Origin: Planctomycetota bacterium
GTDB taxonomy: Bacteria > Planctomycetota > MHYJ01 > JACPRB01
DNA: 46,548 bases
Direction of reading: 5' to 3'
Assembly (NCBI GenBank): GCA_016209705.1
Contig: JACQVR010000131.1
Span: 1-46,548, forward strand
Made by a program: the position numbers and the translations under genes. Shown here one piece after another: positions 8,655 to 15,952 of this stretch. The notes beneath the pieces are model-generated. The model was not told the origin of the DNA and did no database searches. It was given only the letters and a program-made list of their open reading frames with translations. Numbering within the stretch: position 1 is the stretch's first letter; each line of letters opens with the position of its first letter.

Positions 8655-9539
8655 ATGCGCCTCTTGATCCTGTCGCGGCGGAGGGCGTTCTATTCCACGC
8701 ACCGGCTGCTGGAAGAGGCGGACGCGCTCGGTCATGAAGCGCTGGTGGTCGATCCCCTCAAATGCGTCATCTTTCTGGCGGACGGACGGCCGCGGCTCCT
8801 CTACCGTCGTCGGGACGTTCCGCGGCCCGACGCGGTGATTCCCCGCATCGGCACCTATGCCATCGGGTATTCCCTCGCCGTCGTGCGCCAGTTGGGTCTG
8901 ATGGGCGTGTCCTGCGTCAACGATCACGGCCCCATCGCGCGGACGCGCAACAAGCTGGCGTGCCTCCAAGTGCTGAGCGAGCACGGCGTTCGAGTGCCCG
9001 ACACGCTCATGTCGCGGTACCCGCGCGATCTGAAGAAATTCATCGAGCTTCTGGGCGGGACGCCGATCATCATGAAGCTGCTGCGGGGGACGCAGGGCAC
9101 GGGCGTCATGATCGCCGATTCCGAGGCGTCGGTGGAATCCATGCTCGAAACGTTGTGGAGCTTGGGCGAGGACATCATGTTGCAGCGCTTCGTCTCGGAG
9201 GCGAAGGGAAGGGACGTGCGCGCGCTGGTCATCGACGGCAAGGTGCGCAGCGCCATGCGGCGGATCGGCCGCGAGGGGGAATTCCGGTCGAACATCCATC
9301 GGGGAGGCGTGGGAGAGAAATTGAGGCTCGCCCCGGAGTACGAGCACGCCGCGGTCCAGGCGGCCGAGTCGTGCGGATTGAAGGTGGCCGGCGTGGACAT
9401 TCTCGAATCCGCCCAGGGGCCCATGGTGATCGAGGTCAACTCGTCGCCGGGGTTTCAAGGGCTGGAAGCCGCCACGGGACAGAACGTGGCGCGGATGATC
9501 GTGGAGTACGCGCTGCGAATCGCGAGGAGGAAGTCCTGA
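8655..9539 (+). CDS. rimK: RimK-family ATP-grasp ligase
   Basis: The 294-residue protein belongs to the RimK ATP-grasp family, which adds glutamate or other amino acids to the C-terminus of ribosomal protein S6 or to small molecules. Visible features are the N-terminal pre-ATP-grasp domain, the ATP-binding segment IIMKLLRGTQGTGVMIAD, the acidic metal-binding region VAGVDILE and the final VIEVNSSPGFQGLE, where Glu and Asn bind magnesium. Length is close to E. coli RimK (300). A succinylglutamate desuccinylase/aspartoacylase-like gene follows after a repeat-filled gap, a pairing seen with RimK in many genomes. The acceptor cannot be predicted: it could be S6, a poly-glutamate, or a cofactor. 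Confidence 0.85.
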   Translation: MRLLILSRRRAFYSTHRLLEEADALGHEALVVDPLKCVIFLADGRPRLLYRRRDVPRPDAVIPRIGTYAIGYSLAVVRQLGLMGVSCVNDHGPIARTRNKLACLQVLSEHGVRVPDTLMSRYPRDLKKFIELLGGTPIIMKLLRGTQGTGVMIADSEASVESMLETLWSLGEDIMLQRFVSEAKGRDVRALVIDGKVRSAMRRIGREGEFRSNIHRGGVGEKLRLAPEYEHAAVQAAESCGLKVAGVDILESAQGPMVIEVNSSPGFQGLEAATGQNVARMIVEYALRIARRKS

Positions 9540-9560
9540 TTTGAACTTCTGGGGTCGAGC

Positions 9561-9790
9561 CCACGGAGGAAACGGAGTTCACGGAGAAAAAATAACCACG
9601 GAGACACGGAGACACGGAGAAGAATTTGGGGGATGTGGGAATTGCTGGAGATATGGAGATCGGAAGGAGTCCGATCGAGCTAACTCTCCAAGAAATATCG
9701 CCCTATCTCCCCCTTATCTCCAGATCTCCTTAAATTTTCTCCGCGACCTCCCTGCCCCGAGCGAAGTCGAGGGGCGGCTTCTCCGTGCTC
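9561..9790. repeat. dispersed repeat family 2 (CACGGAG / CTCCGTG), copy 1
   Basis: The gap between rimK and the next gene is filled by a purine-rich half (CACGGAGACACGGAG and GGAGATATGGAGAT) followed by a pyrimidine-rich half (CTTATCTCCAGATCTCCTT, then TTCTCCGTGCTC). Together they can fold into a long imperfect hairpin. A second copy at 13,951-14,175 shares the order and most of the sequence, and a diverged third copy is at 38,082-38,330. No gene is seen within it. Confidence 0.75.
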
Positions 9791-9825
9791 TCTACTTCGA
9801 ACTTCGGACTTTGGACTTCGGACTG
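9791..9825. repeat. short tandem ACTTCGA-type repeat, copy 1
   Basis: A run of near-heptamers (ACTTCGAACTTCGGACTTTG and onward) ends 2 nt before the ATG at 9828. Similar runs occur at 16,952-16,983 and 36,389-36,422. Confidence 0.6.
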
Positions 9826-9827
9826 TC

Positions 9828-10862
9828 ATGGTTGACACGCTGCGCCGTTTGAATCCGCACGTCGCGCATCCCTTCGAACTGGGAGGCATCCGGGTGGTGC
9901 CCGGCGAGCGGTGCGACATCCGCGTCAAGATCAGCGAGATGTACACCGCCCTTCCCGTCCATGTGCCGCTGACGATCGTGCACGGCGCGCGGCCGGGGGC
10001 GCGGCTGTTCGTCACGGCGGCGGTCCACGGGGACGAGATCAACGGGGTGGAGATGATCCGGCGGATTCGCGCCGACATCGATCCGAAGCAGCTTCGGGGC
10101 ACGATTCTGCTCGTCGCGATCGCCAACCCGATCGCGTTCATGAATCAGATGCGCGAGTTGCCGGACGGACGTGACCTCAATCGCTGCTTTCCGGGCCGGG
10201 AGCTGGGCTCGATGGCGTCCCACATCGCCGCGTCGTTGTTCGAGAAGATCATCAAGCGGGCCGATTTCGGGGTGGATCTGCACACGGCGGCCTCCGGGAG
10301 GGCCAACCTTCCGCACGTCCGGGCGGACATGCGATATCCCCAATGCCGCCGTCTGGCGGCGGCATTCGGGTGCGAAGTCGTGTTCGATTTGCCCGCGGAA
10401 AAAGGCACCCTGCGGCACGCGGCCACGCGTGTGGGCATCCCGACCATCGTGTACGAGGCCGGCGAACCGCTCCGATTCCAGGAGAACGTGATCCGGCAGG
10501 GAGTGCGGGGGATCAAGAATCTCCTGTCCGAGCTTGGCATGGCGGACCACCCGCGGGTCGCCCCTCCGTTTCAAATCGTCGTGGAGGATCACAAGTGGAT
10601 CCGCGCCGCGCGGGGGGGGATTCTGATGATGAAGGTCGAACCCGGCCGGATCGTCCGCAAGGGCGAGGAGATCGCGACGAATACCAAGCCGTTCGGGACG
10701 GAGATGCGGCGCCTGAAGGCGCCGTACACGGGACTGGTGGTCGGGGTCACCACCCGTCCGATCGTTTTGCCAGGAAGCGCGGCCTGCCATCTGGTCCGTC
10801 TCGGCCGGCACTCGAAGCGCGTGGCCATGATGATCCGGCGGCAGCCTTTGGTGTATGCCTGA
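9828..10862 (+). CDS. succinylglutamate desuccinylase/aspartoacylase-family metallohydrolase
   Basis: The 344-residue product is a zinc-dependent M14-like hydrolase of the AstE/AspA family. These enzymes remove an acyl group from the nitrogen of an amino acid or cleave a related peptide-like bond. Zinc ligands are visible in AAVHGDEING and in DLHTAASG, with the catalytic Glu in IVYEAGE. A C-terminal beta domain (from about residue 250; KVEPGRIVRKGEEIATN) looks like a lipoyl/biotinyl-type hammerhead. RimK lies just upstream, so this protein may act on a RimK product, but that is inference. The ATG has no Shine-Dalgarno site and follows the ACTTCGA repeat directly. Confidence 0.82.
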   Translation: MVDTLRRLNPHVAHPFELGGIRVVPGERCDIRVKISEMYTALPVHVPLTIVHGARPGARLFVTAAVHGDEINGVEMIRRIRADIDPKQLRGTILLVAIANPIAFMNQMRELPDGRDLNRCFPGRELGSMASHIAASLFEKIIKRADFGVDLHTAASGRANLPHVRADMRYPQCRRLAAAFGCEVVFDLPAEKGTLRHAATRVGIPTIVYEAGEPLRFQENVIRQGVRGIKNLLSELGMADHPRVAPPFQIVVEDHKWIRAARGGILMMKVEPGRIVRKGEEIATNTKPFGTEMRRLKAPYTGLVVGVTTRPIVLPGSAACHLVRLGRHSKRVAMMIRRQPLVYA

Positions 10863-10915
10863 AGAGGGGGCCTGGAGATCCCCGGCTCGTGGCGATATCC
10901 TTCACTACTATGGAA

Positions 10916-10937
10916 GCCCCGCCCTTTGGGGCGGGGC
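10916..10937 (+). terminator. GC-rich hairpin, probable terminator
   Basis: GCCCCGCCC (10916-10924) pairs perfectly with GGGCGGGGC (10929-10937) across a TTTG loop, followed by the weak T-rich GTTTCCGCTTT. It is 53 nt after the stop codon at 10862 and overlaps the edge of a dispersed repeat. Confidence 0.5.
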
Positions 10938-10990
10938 GTTTCCGCTTTCCCGCGGGCGGAGTCGAAGCCCCGCCCGCGATTTGGAATTCC
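10928..10990 (+). repeat. dispersed GC-rich repeat (GAAGCCCCGCCCG), copy 1
   Basis: This 63-bp stretch ending in TTTGGAATTCC matches, at roughly 80% by eye, the reverse complement of 19,678-19,740. Shared landmarks in the same order are GGCGGGGCG, TTTCC, CGGGCGG, GAAGCCCCGCCCG and TTTGGAAT. Both copies are intergenic. Confidence 0.6.
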
Positions 10991-11080
10991 GTGCGAAGGC
11001 GGCCGTCTTGCCCGCGGTAGCTTTGGCGAAGGCGGAAGGTCGCCGAGCCGGAATTCCATAAGCGAGCGCCGGAGCCTCCC

Positions 11081-12307
11081 ATGGATCTGAGTCGGGTCCT
11101 CGTCGTCGTCCTCGCCGGTGGAAAAGGGCAACGGCTCGACCCTCTGACGCGCGACCGCGCCAAGCCGGCCGTGCCGTTCGGCGGCGTCTATCGCATCATC
11201 GACTTCACGCTGTCGAACTGCCTCAACTCGATGTTGCGGAAGGTCCTCGTCCTGGTCCAGTACCGCTCTCGATCGTTGAACAGCCACATTCGTGACGGAT
11301 GGCAAATCAACTTCAATCCCGCGTTGGGAGAGTTTCTGGAAGCGCTCCCGCCCCAGCATGCCGCGGGCGAGCAATGGTATCTGGGAACGGCCGATGCGGT
11401 GCATCAGAATCTTTTTGCCGTGGAAGAGGAGCGTCCGGAAGCGGTCCTCGTGCTGGCGGGGGACCACATCTATAAGATGGATTACCGCCACATGCTGCGT
11501 TTCCATGAGGAGCGCCAGGCGGACCTGACCGTGGGCGCCGTCGAGGTGCCGTGTTCGGAGTCCTCGTCGTTCGGCATTCTTAAGGTGGACGAAGAGGCGC
11601 GAATCGTGGGATTCCAGGAGAAGCCGGCACGGGCCCCGTCCGTGCCCGGACATCCCGGGATGTGCCTGGCGTCGATGGGGATCTACGTGTTTCGTCCGGA
11701 CATCATGGGCCGGGTTCTGGACGAGGACGCCGCGGACGCGAACAGCCATCACGATTTCGGAAAGGACATCATTCCCAAGATGGTCGGGCGGCGGCGCGTC
11801 TTCGCGTTCAGTTTCATCGATGAGAACCGCAAGGAGTCGAAATACTGGCGCGACGTGGGGACCATCGACGCCTATTACGCGGCGAACATGGACCTCGTCA
11901 GCGTGTCGCCGATGCTGAATCTGTACGACCCGACGTGGCCGGTTCGAAACGCCCCCCAGGTGGCGCCGCCGCCGAAATTCGTGTTCGCTCAGGAACATCC
12001 GGGAGGCCGGTTGGGAATCGCCATGGACTCCCTCGTCTCGTCGGGATGCATCGTCTCCGGCGGCCGGGCGCAGAATTCGATCCTTTCGCCCTTCGTCCGG
12101 ATCAACAGCTACGCGGAGGTACGGGATTCGATCCTCTTCGAGCACGTCAACGTCGGCCGCCACGCCAGGATCCGGCGGGCCATCATCGACAAGGACGTGA
12201 CCATTCCGGAAGGGATGCAGATCGGATATGACCTCGAATCCGACCGGAAGCAGTTCACGGTGACGGAGAACGGGATCGTCGTCATTTCCAAGCGGCAGAC
12301 GATTTGA
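11081..12307 (+). CDS. glgC: glucose-1-phosphate adenylyltransferase
   Basis: GlgC makes ADP-glucose from glucose-1-phosphate and ATP, the committed step of bacterial glycogen synthesis, and so supplies GlgA. The 408-residue product has the nucleotidyltransferase signature VVLAGGKGQRLDPLTRDRAKPAVPFGG near the N-terminus. It also has the family segments QYRSRSLNSHI, GTADAVHQN and LAGDHIYKMDY, the substrate-binding FQEKP, and KYWRDVGTIDAYYAANMDL. A C-terminal left-handed beta-helix runs from about residue 290. Length and motifs are typical. It stands alone between the terminator at 10,916 and the lpd locus. Confidence 0.96.
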   Translation: MDLSRVLVVVLAGGKGQRLDPLTRDRAKPAVPFGGVYRIIDFTLSNCLNSMLRKVLVLVQYRSRSLNSHIRDGWQINFNPALGEFLEALPPQHAAGEQWYLGTADAVHQNLFAVEEERPEAVLVLAGDHIYKMDYRHMLRFHEERQADLTVGAVEVPCSESSSFGILKVDEEARIVGFQEKPARAPSVPGHPGMCLASMGIYVFRPDIMGRVLDEDAADANSHHDFGKDIIPKMVGRRRVFAFSFIDENRKESKYWRDVGTIDAYYAANMDLVSVSPMLNLYDPTWPVRNAPQVAPPPKFVFAQEHPGGRLGIAMDSLVSSGCIVSGGRAQNSILSPFVRINSYAEVRDSILFEHVNVGRHARIRRAIIDKDVTIPEGMQIGYDLESDRKQFTVTENGIVVISKRQTI

Positions 12308-12416
12308 AGCGCAAGCACGGCTGCGAACCTGTTGACCCTTTCGCGGTTCCCCGCTTAACTGACGCAGCTTGGAAGAGGTCACGGAAGCATCGTCCTCGAC
12401 AGGTTCGGGGCAGGGA

Positions 12417-12457
12417 GACACGGAGAAAAAGTGTGGGGAGATCGGCGGATCGAGGCT
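12417..12457. repeat. fragment of dispersed repeat family 2
   Basis: GGAGACACGGAGAAAAAG followed by GGGGAGATCGG resembles the purine-rich half of the repeats at 9,561 and 13,951, without the pyrimidine half. It lies in the glgC-lpd gap. Confidence 0.4.
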
Positions 12458-12483
12458 CTTAACCCGGTAGGGACGAGAATCTT

Positions 12484-13890
12484 ATGCCAGAGAACTCCGG
12501 CGGATCGTTCGACGTCGTCGTCATCGGCAGCGGCCCGGGCGGGTATGTCGCGGCCATCCGCGCCGGCCAGCTCGGGTTGAAGGCCGCCTTGGTCGAGAAG
12601 GACGGCGCCCTGGGGGGGACGTGCCTGTGGCGCGGATGCATTCCCACGAAATCGCTCCTTCACGACGCCTACCTCTACGAACAGATCCTCGACGCGAAGC
12701 GCCACGGCATCGAGGTGGATCGGGTGCGCCTCAACTTCGAGCAGGTCGTCAAGCGCAAGGACGACATGCTCAAGAAGCTGGGCGCGGGCGTCGCTTTCCT
12801 CATGAAGAAGAACAAGGTTCAGACCTTCACGGGGTACGGCCGGATTCGAAAGCCGGGACTCGTCGAAGTGACGGCGGCGGACAAGAGCGTGACGCTTCTG
12901 GAAGCCAGGAACACGATTCTGGCCACGGGGAGCGAGGCCAAGTTTTTCCCGGGCATGGAGCCGGACGGCAAAGGAATCGTGACCAACGTCGAAATCCTGA
13001 ATCTCAAGGCGGTCCCGAAATCTCTGCTGGTCATCGGAGCGGGCGCCGTGGGCGTCGAGTTCGCCTCGCTCTATCGGAGCTTCGGAAGCGAAGTGACGAT
13101 CGTCGAGATGCTGGATCAGCTCCTTCCGCTCGAGGATGAAGAACTGGCGCGGGAGCTGCGCAAGCTCTTCGAACGCAGGGACATCAAAGTTCACACCGGC
13201 ACCAAGACGGAATCGATCAAGCCCTCCAAGGGCGGTTACGAAATCCGGCTGGGCGGGAAGACGAACGCCGCGCTGTCGGCGGAGATCGTCCTGGTCGCCG
13301 TGGGCCGCAAGCCCAACGTCGAGAATCTCGGCCTGGAGCATACCCGGGTGAAGATCGAGAAGGGATTCATTCAAGTGGACCCGTATCTCCGCACGGCGGA
13401 GCCCGGTATCTATGCCATCGGCGATGTCATTCCGACGCCGCTTCTGGCGCACGTGGCCAGCGCTGAAGGCGTGCTCGCGGTGGATCATATCAAGGGCGTC
13501 GAGGTTCATCCGATCAACTACGACCGCATTCCCAACGTGACGTACTGCGATCCTCAGGTGGCCTCCGTGGGGTTGACGGAAAAGAATGCCAAGGAACGGG
13601 GGCACGTCGTGAAGGTCGGCCTGTTTCCCTTCAATCCCCTGGGAAAGGCGCGGATCGAAGCCGAGGAGGACGGTTTCGTGAAGATCGTTGCCGACGCGAA
13701 GTACGGAGAAATCCTGGGAGTCCATATCCTCCACGCGAAGGCGGGCGACATGATTCCCGAGGCGGTAGCCATTCTGAACGGCGAACTGACGGCGGACGCC
13801 CTGTCGCACGCGGTCCATCCGCATCCGACGCTTTCGGAGGCGATCATGGAAGCGGCGCACGCCATTTACGGCAAGCCGATTCATATGTAA
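12484..13890 (+). CDS. lpd: dihydrolipoamide dehydrogenase (E3)
   Basis: This FAD enzyme reoxidises the dihydrolipoyl groups of 2-oxoacid dehydrogenase E2 with NAD+. The 468 residues carry the FAD-binding VVIGSGPGGYVAAIRAG (residues 12-28). The redox disulfide Cys47-Cys52 is in GGTCLWRGCIPTKS; LWRG between the cysteines is less usual than LNVG. The NAD-binding segment is VIGAGAVGVEFASLYRSFG, the second FAD motif is GIYAIGDV, and the C-terminal catalytic pair is in HPHPTLSEAIMEAA. It opens a locus that continues with lipB, E1-alpha, E1-beta, E2 and lipA, so it very likely serves the complex encoded here. Confidence 0.95.
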   Translation: MPENSGGSFDVVVIGSGPGGYVAAIRAGQLGLKAALVEKDGALGGTCLWRGCIPTKSLLHDAYLYEQILDAKRHGIEVDRVRLNFEQVVKRKDDMLKKLGAGVAFLMKKNKVQTFTGYGRIRKPGLVEVTAADKSVTLLEARNTILATGSEAKFFPGMEPDGKGIVTNVEILNLKAVPKSLLVIGAGAVGVEFASLYRSFGSEVTIVEMLDQLLPLEDEELARELRKLFERRDIKVHTGTKTESIKPSKGGYEIRLGGKTNAALSAEIVLVAVGRKPNVENLGLEHTRVKIEKGFIQVDPYLRTAEPGIYAIGDVIPTPLLAHVASAEGVLAVDHIKGVEVHPINYDRIPNVTYCDPQVASVGLTEKNAKERGHVVKVGLFPFNPLGKARIEAEEDGFVKIVADAKYGEILGVHILHAKAGDMIPEAVAILNGELTADALSHAVHPHPTLSEAIMEAAHAIYGKPIHM

Positions 13891-13950
13891 TAGGAAGTAA
13901 AGTTTCCGCCGCCCGACGAAGCGATGGAGCGGTTGTCACGACGTGAGCGG

Positions 13951-14175
13951 GGAGAGCGCGGAGGAAACGGAGTTCGCGGATAAGAATAACCACGGAGAGC
14001 ACGGAGGCACGGAGAAAGATCTGGGAGATGTGGAGATTGCTGGAGGTATGGAGAACGAAAGGGTCCGATGTAGCTGACTCTCCCAAAAATATCTCCCTAT
14101 CTCCCCTTATCTCCAGATCTCCTTGAAAAATCTTCTCCGTGCTCTCCGGGGTTGATCCGTTTTCCGTGAACCCCG
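13951..14175. repeat. dispersed repeat family 2 (CACGGAG / CTCCGTG), copy 2
   Basis: The 346-nt gap after lpd holds a second copy of the 9.6 kb repeat. Shared blocks in the same order are GGAGGAAACGGAGTTC, AATAACCACGGAGA, GATTGCTGGAG, GGTCCGATG-type, CTTATCTCCAGATCTCCTT and TTCTCCGTGCTCTC. The purine half and pyrimidine half are complementary. No gene is visible in the gap. Confidence 0.75.
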
Positions 14176-14224
14176 GCTCCTCCGCGCGCTCGAACTCGGT
14201 AACGCCCGCGCCTGGCGGCCGTCA

Positions 14225-14230
14225 TATAAT
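14225..14230 (+). promoter_or_regulatory. consensus -10 box, leaderless start
   Basis: A perfect TATAAT lies exactly 6 nt before the ATG at 14237. There is no Shine-Dalgarno site, so the transcript probably begins at or next to the start codon. Confidence 0.6.
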
Positions 14231-14236
14231 GAGCCG

Positions 14237-14806
14237 ATGATTTCCTGTCCCTACTGCGCTCGGACCGTCCCGGACGGAACTCGAGTCTGCAAAGAGTGCG
14301 GCGCCGCCTTGGTACGGCGGTGTCCTGCCTGCGCGGAAGAGATCCCGGTGCTGGCCCACCGGTGCCGATACTGCGGCGCGGAGGCCGTCGAGCCGCGGTC
14401 CACCGCTCAGGCGTTCCCGGTCGGAGGGGGACCCTTGGGCGAGAACCGGAATATCCTCGCCACGCTTCTACTGACGCTGGTCACGTGCGGCATCTACGGT
14501 CTGGTGGTTCAGTATCTGATCGGGGAGGAGCTCAACGCGCATCGCCGGAAAGAAGAACTCTCTCCCGGGTTGGACGTGCTCCTCTACGTTTTGACGTGCG
14601 GCGTGTGGGGGATCTACGTCCATTATCGCTACGCGCAGGCCCTCAAGGAAAGCTGCGAGAGTGAACGCCTCCCGGTCCAGGACGTCACCACCGTATGCCT
14701 GATCCTCCAGGTCTGTAGCCTTTTCATGCCGGGATTCCTGGGACTGGTATCGCTCTTGATCCTTCAGAACGAGATGAACATGCATTGGGAGCGGCACTCC
14801 GGATAG
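14237..14806 (+). CDS. double zinc-ribbon membrane protein (DUF4234-like)
   Basis: The 189-residue product has two consecutive CxxC...CxxC zinc ribbons: Cys4, 7, 18, 21 and Cys29, 32, 43, 46. After a linker come three hydrophobic stretches (about 72-92, 112-130 and 150-172), each followed by a short polar turn (EELNAHRR, QALKES, LQNEMNMHW), the pattern of DUF4234 membrane proteins. Catalytic residues are not apparent. The gene lies between lpd and lipB and abuts the DUF2752 gene by 4 nt, so it is probably co-transcribed with the latter. A role in the dehydrogenase complex is not supported by any domain. The start is fixed by the TATAAT box 6 nt upstream. Confidence 0.75.
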   Translation: MISCPYCARTVPDGTRVCKECGAALVRRCPACAEEIPVLAHRCRYCGAEAVEPRSTAQAFPVGGGPLGENRNILATLLLTLVTCGIYGLVVQYLIGEELNAHRRKEELSPGLDVLLYVLTCGVWGIYVHYRYAQALKESCESERLPVQDVTTVCLILQVCSLFMPGFLGLVSLLILQNEMNMHWERHSG

Positions 14807-14810
14807 GTTG

Positions 14811-15227
14811 ATGAATCCGACCCAAGGCAAGAAGCCGGGAGGAAGGACGCGCGGGCGCCTGTGGGCGTTCCTGGGATTGACGGCGGCCTTCGCGTTCGCG
14901 ATGTTTTGGCGTCCGAAGGACAACGGCCTTCCCCTCTGCTTTTTCAAATGGCACACCGGGCTCGCGTGCCCGGGTTGCGGCATGACGCGCGCGGTGGCGG
15001 CGTTGGGCCATGGGGACTTCGCCGCCGCCTGGAAGTATCACGCCTTCGCTCCGACCGTCGCGGCCGCGGCCCTGATCGCCTGGGCGCTCCTGGGCACCGG
15101 ACTGCTCACGGGCCGGGACCTGTGGCCGGATCTGTCCGCTCGATGGGTGACCCTGGCCGCGCTGGCGTTCGGAATCGGTTTGGTGGCGTACTGGCTCGTC
15201 CGCTTGGCGGCTGGTACAGTGCCCTGA
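14811..15227 (+). CDS. DUF2752 membrane protein
   Basis: The 138-residue protein has three hydrophobic segments (about 18-32, 78-97 and 110-131). It carries the DUF2752 hallmark GLACPGCGMTRA followed by HGDFAAAWKYHAFAP. Function of the family is unknown; the Cys pair could bind a metal or be redox-active. The ATG is 4 nt after the stop of the zinc-ribbon gene, and the TGA overlaps the ATG of lipB (TGATG), so these three genes are tightly linked. A TTG three bases upstream is a possible alternative start. Confidence 0.8.
   Translation: MNPTQGKKPGGRTRGRLWAFLGLTAAFAFAMFWRPKDNGLPLCFFKWHTGLACPGCGMTRAVAALGHGDFAAAWKYHAFAPTVAAAALIAWALLGTGLLTGRDLWPDLSARWVTLAALAFGIGLVAYWLVRLAAGTVP
15215..15220 (+). 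promoter_or_regulatory. possible -10 box for lipB
   Basis: TACAGT lies 6 nt before the lipB ATG, the same spacing as at 14,225, 20,918 and 40,913. It is inside the end of the DUF2752 gene, so lipB could be transcribed both by read-through and from here. Confidence 0.3.
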
Positions 15228-15952
15228 TGTCGCCCCAATGCCGCGTCCGCATTCTCGGTCGCCTTCGATACGTCGAGGCCTTGTCGCTTCAGCGGGAGCT
15301 GGTGCGGCGCCGAGCCTCGGGAGAAATCCCGGATACCCTGCTGCTTTTGGAACACGATCCCGTATTCACGCTGGGCAAAATGGCCCGTTCGGAACATGTG
15401 CTCCTGGATCCCCGCCGGCTCGCGGAAATGGGAGTGGAGGTCCTCGAAAGCGACCGCGGTGGAGACGTCACCTATCACGGACCGGGACAGGTGGTCGGCT
15501 ATCCGATCGTGGACCTGTCGGCATTCCGCAAGGACGTGAAGTGGTATGTCGAGCGCTTGGAGGAGGTCATGATCCGGACGGCGGCGAGGTTCGGAATCCA
15601 GGCCGGACGCATTCCCGGCATGACGGGCGCCTGGGTCGGCGATCAAAAGATCGGCGCCATCGGGGTCCGCGTTCAGCGCTGGATCGCCTCCCACGGTTTC
15701 GCGTTCAACGTCAACACCGATCTGAATTACTTCCGCCTCATCATCCCTTGCGGGCTTTCCGGGAAGGGTGTAACATCCCTCGCCGCATTGCTGGGTCGAT
15801 CGGTGGATCTGGAACATGTCCAGCGTGAGGTCGCGGATGAGTTCGGGCGGGTCTTCGGCTGCGAAGTACGGTACGAAAGCGAAAGCCTCCGCCCGGGCCT
15901 CGGCCAATCGGGCGAAGCGCTCCGAGCCCGGAATGCCCCGGGAACTCCTTGA
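15227..15952 (+). CDS. lipB: lipoyl(octanoyl) transferase
   Basis: LipB moves an octanoyl group from octanoyl-ACP to the lipoyl domains of E2 subunits (here Lys43 of the E2 gene downstream), after which LipA inserts sulfur. The 241-residue protein has GGDVTYHGPGQVVGYPI and the catalytic Lys141 in QKIGAIGVRV. The thioester-forming Cys175 is in IIPCGLSGKGVTS. Both positions are within one residue of those in characterised LipB. The start overlaps the preceding stop as TGATG. Its 3' end overlaps the E1-alpha start by 20 nt. Together with lipA at 19.9 kb the locus encodes complete endogenous lipoylation. Confidence 0.95.
   Translation: MSPQCRVRILGRLRYVEALSLQRELVRRRASGEIPDTLLLLEHDPVFTLGKMARSEHVLLDPRRLAEMGVEVLESDRGGDVTYHGPGQVVGYPIVDLSAFRKDVKWYVERLEEVMIRTAARFGIQAGRIPGMTGAWVGDQKIGAIGVRVQRWIASHGFAFNVNTDLNYFRLIIPCGLSGKGVTSLAALLGRSVDLEHVQREVADEFGRVFGCEVRYESESLRPGLGQSGEALRARNAPGTP

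Noticed and set aside
9561..9790. CRISPR array
   Set aside because: Repeated words are irregular in length and spacing, there are no unique spacers of constant size, and no cas genes are present.
12332..12360. Promoter TTGACC-17-TTAACT before lpd
   Set aside because: The -10 box matches only three consensus bases and lies over 120 nt from the gene in repeat-like DNA; too weak to annotate.
15816..15932. N-terminal extension of E1-alpha from an upstream ATG
   Set aside because: It would overlap lipB by 137 nt and adds only low-complexity Ser/Ala/Lys residues; the start at 15,933 fits the family.
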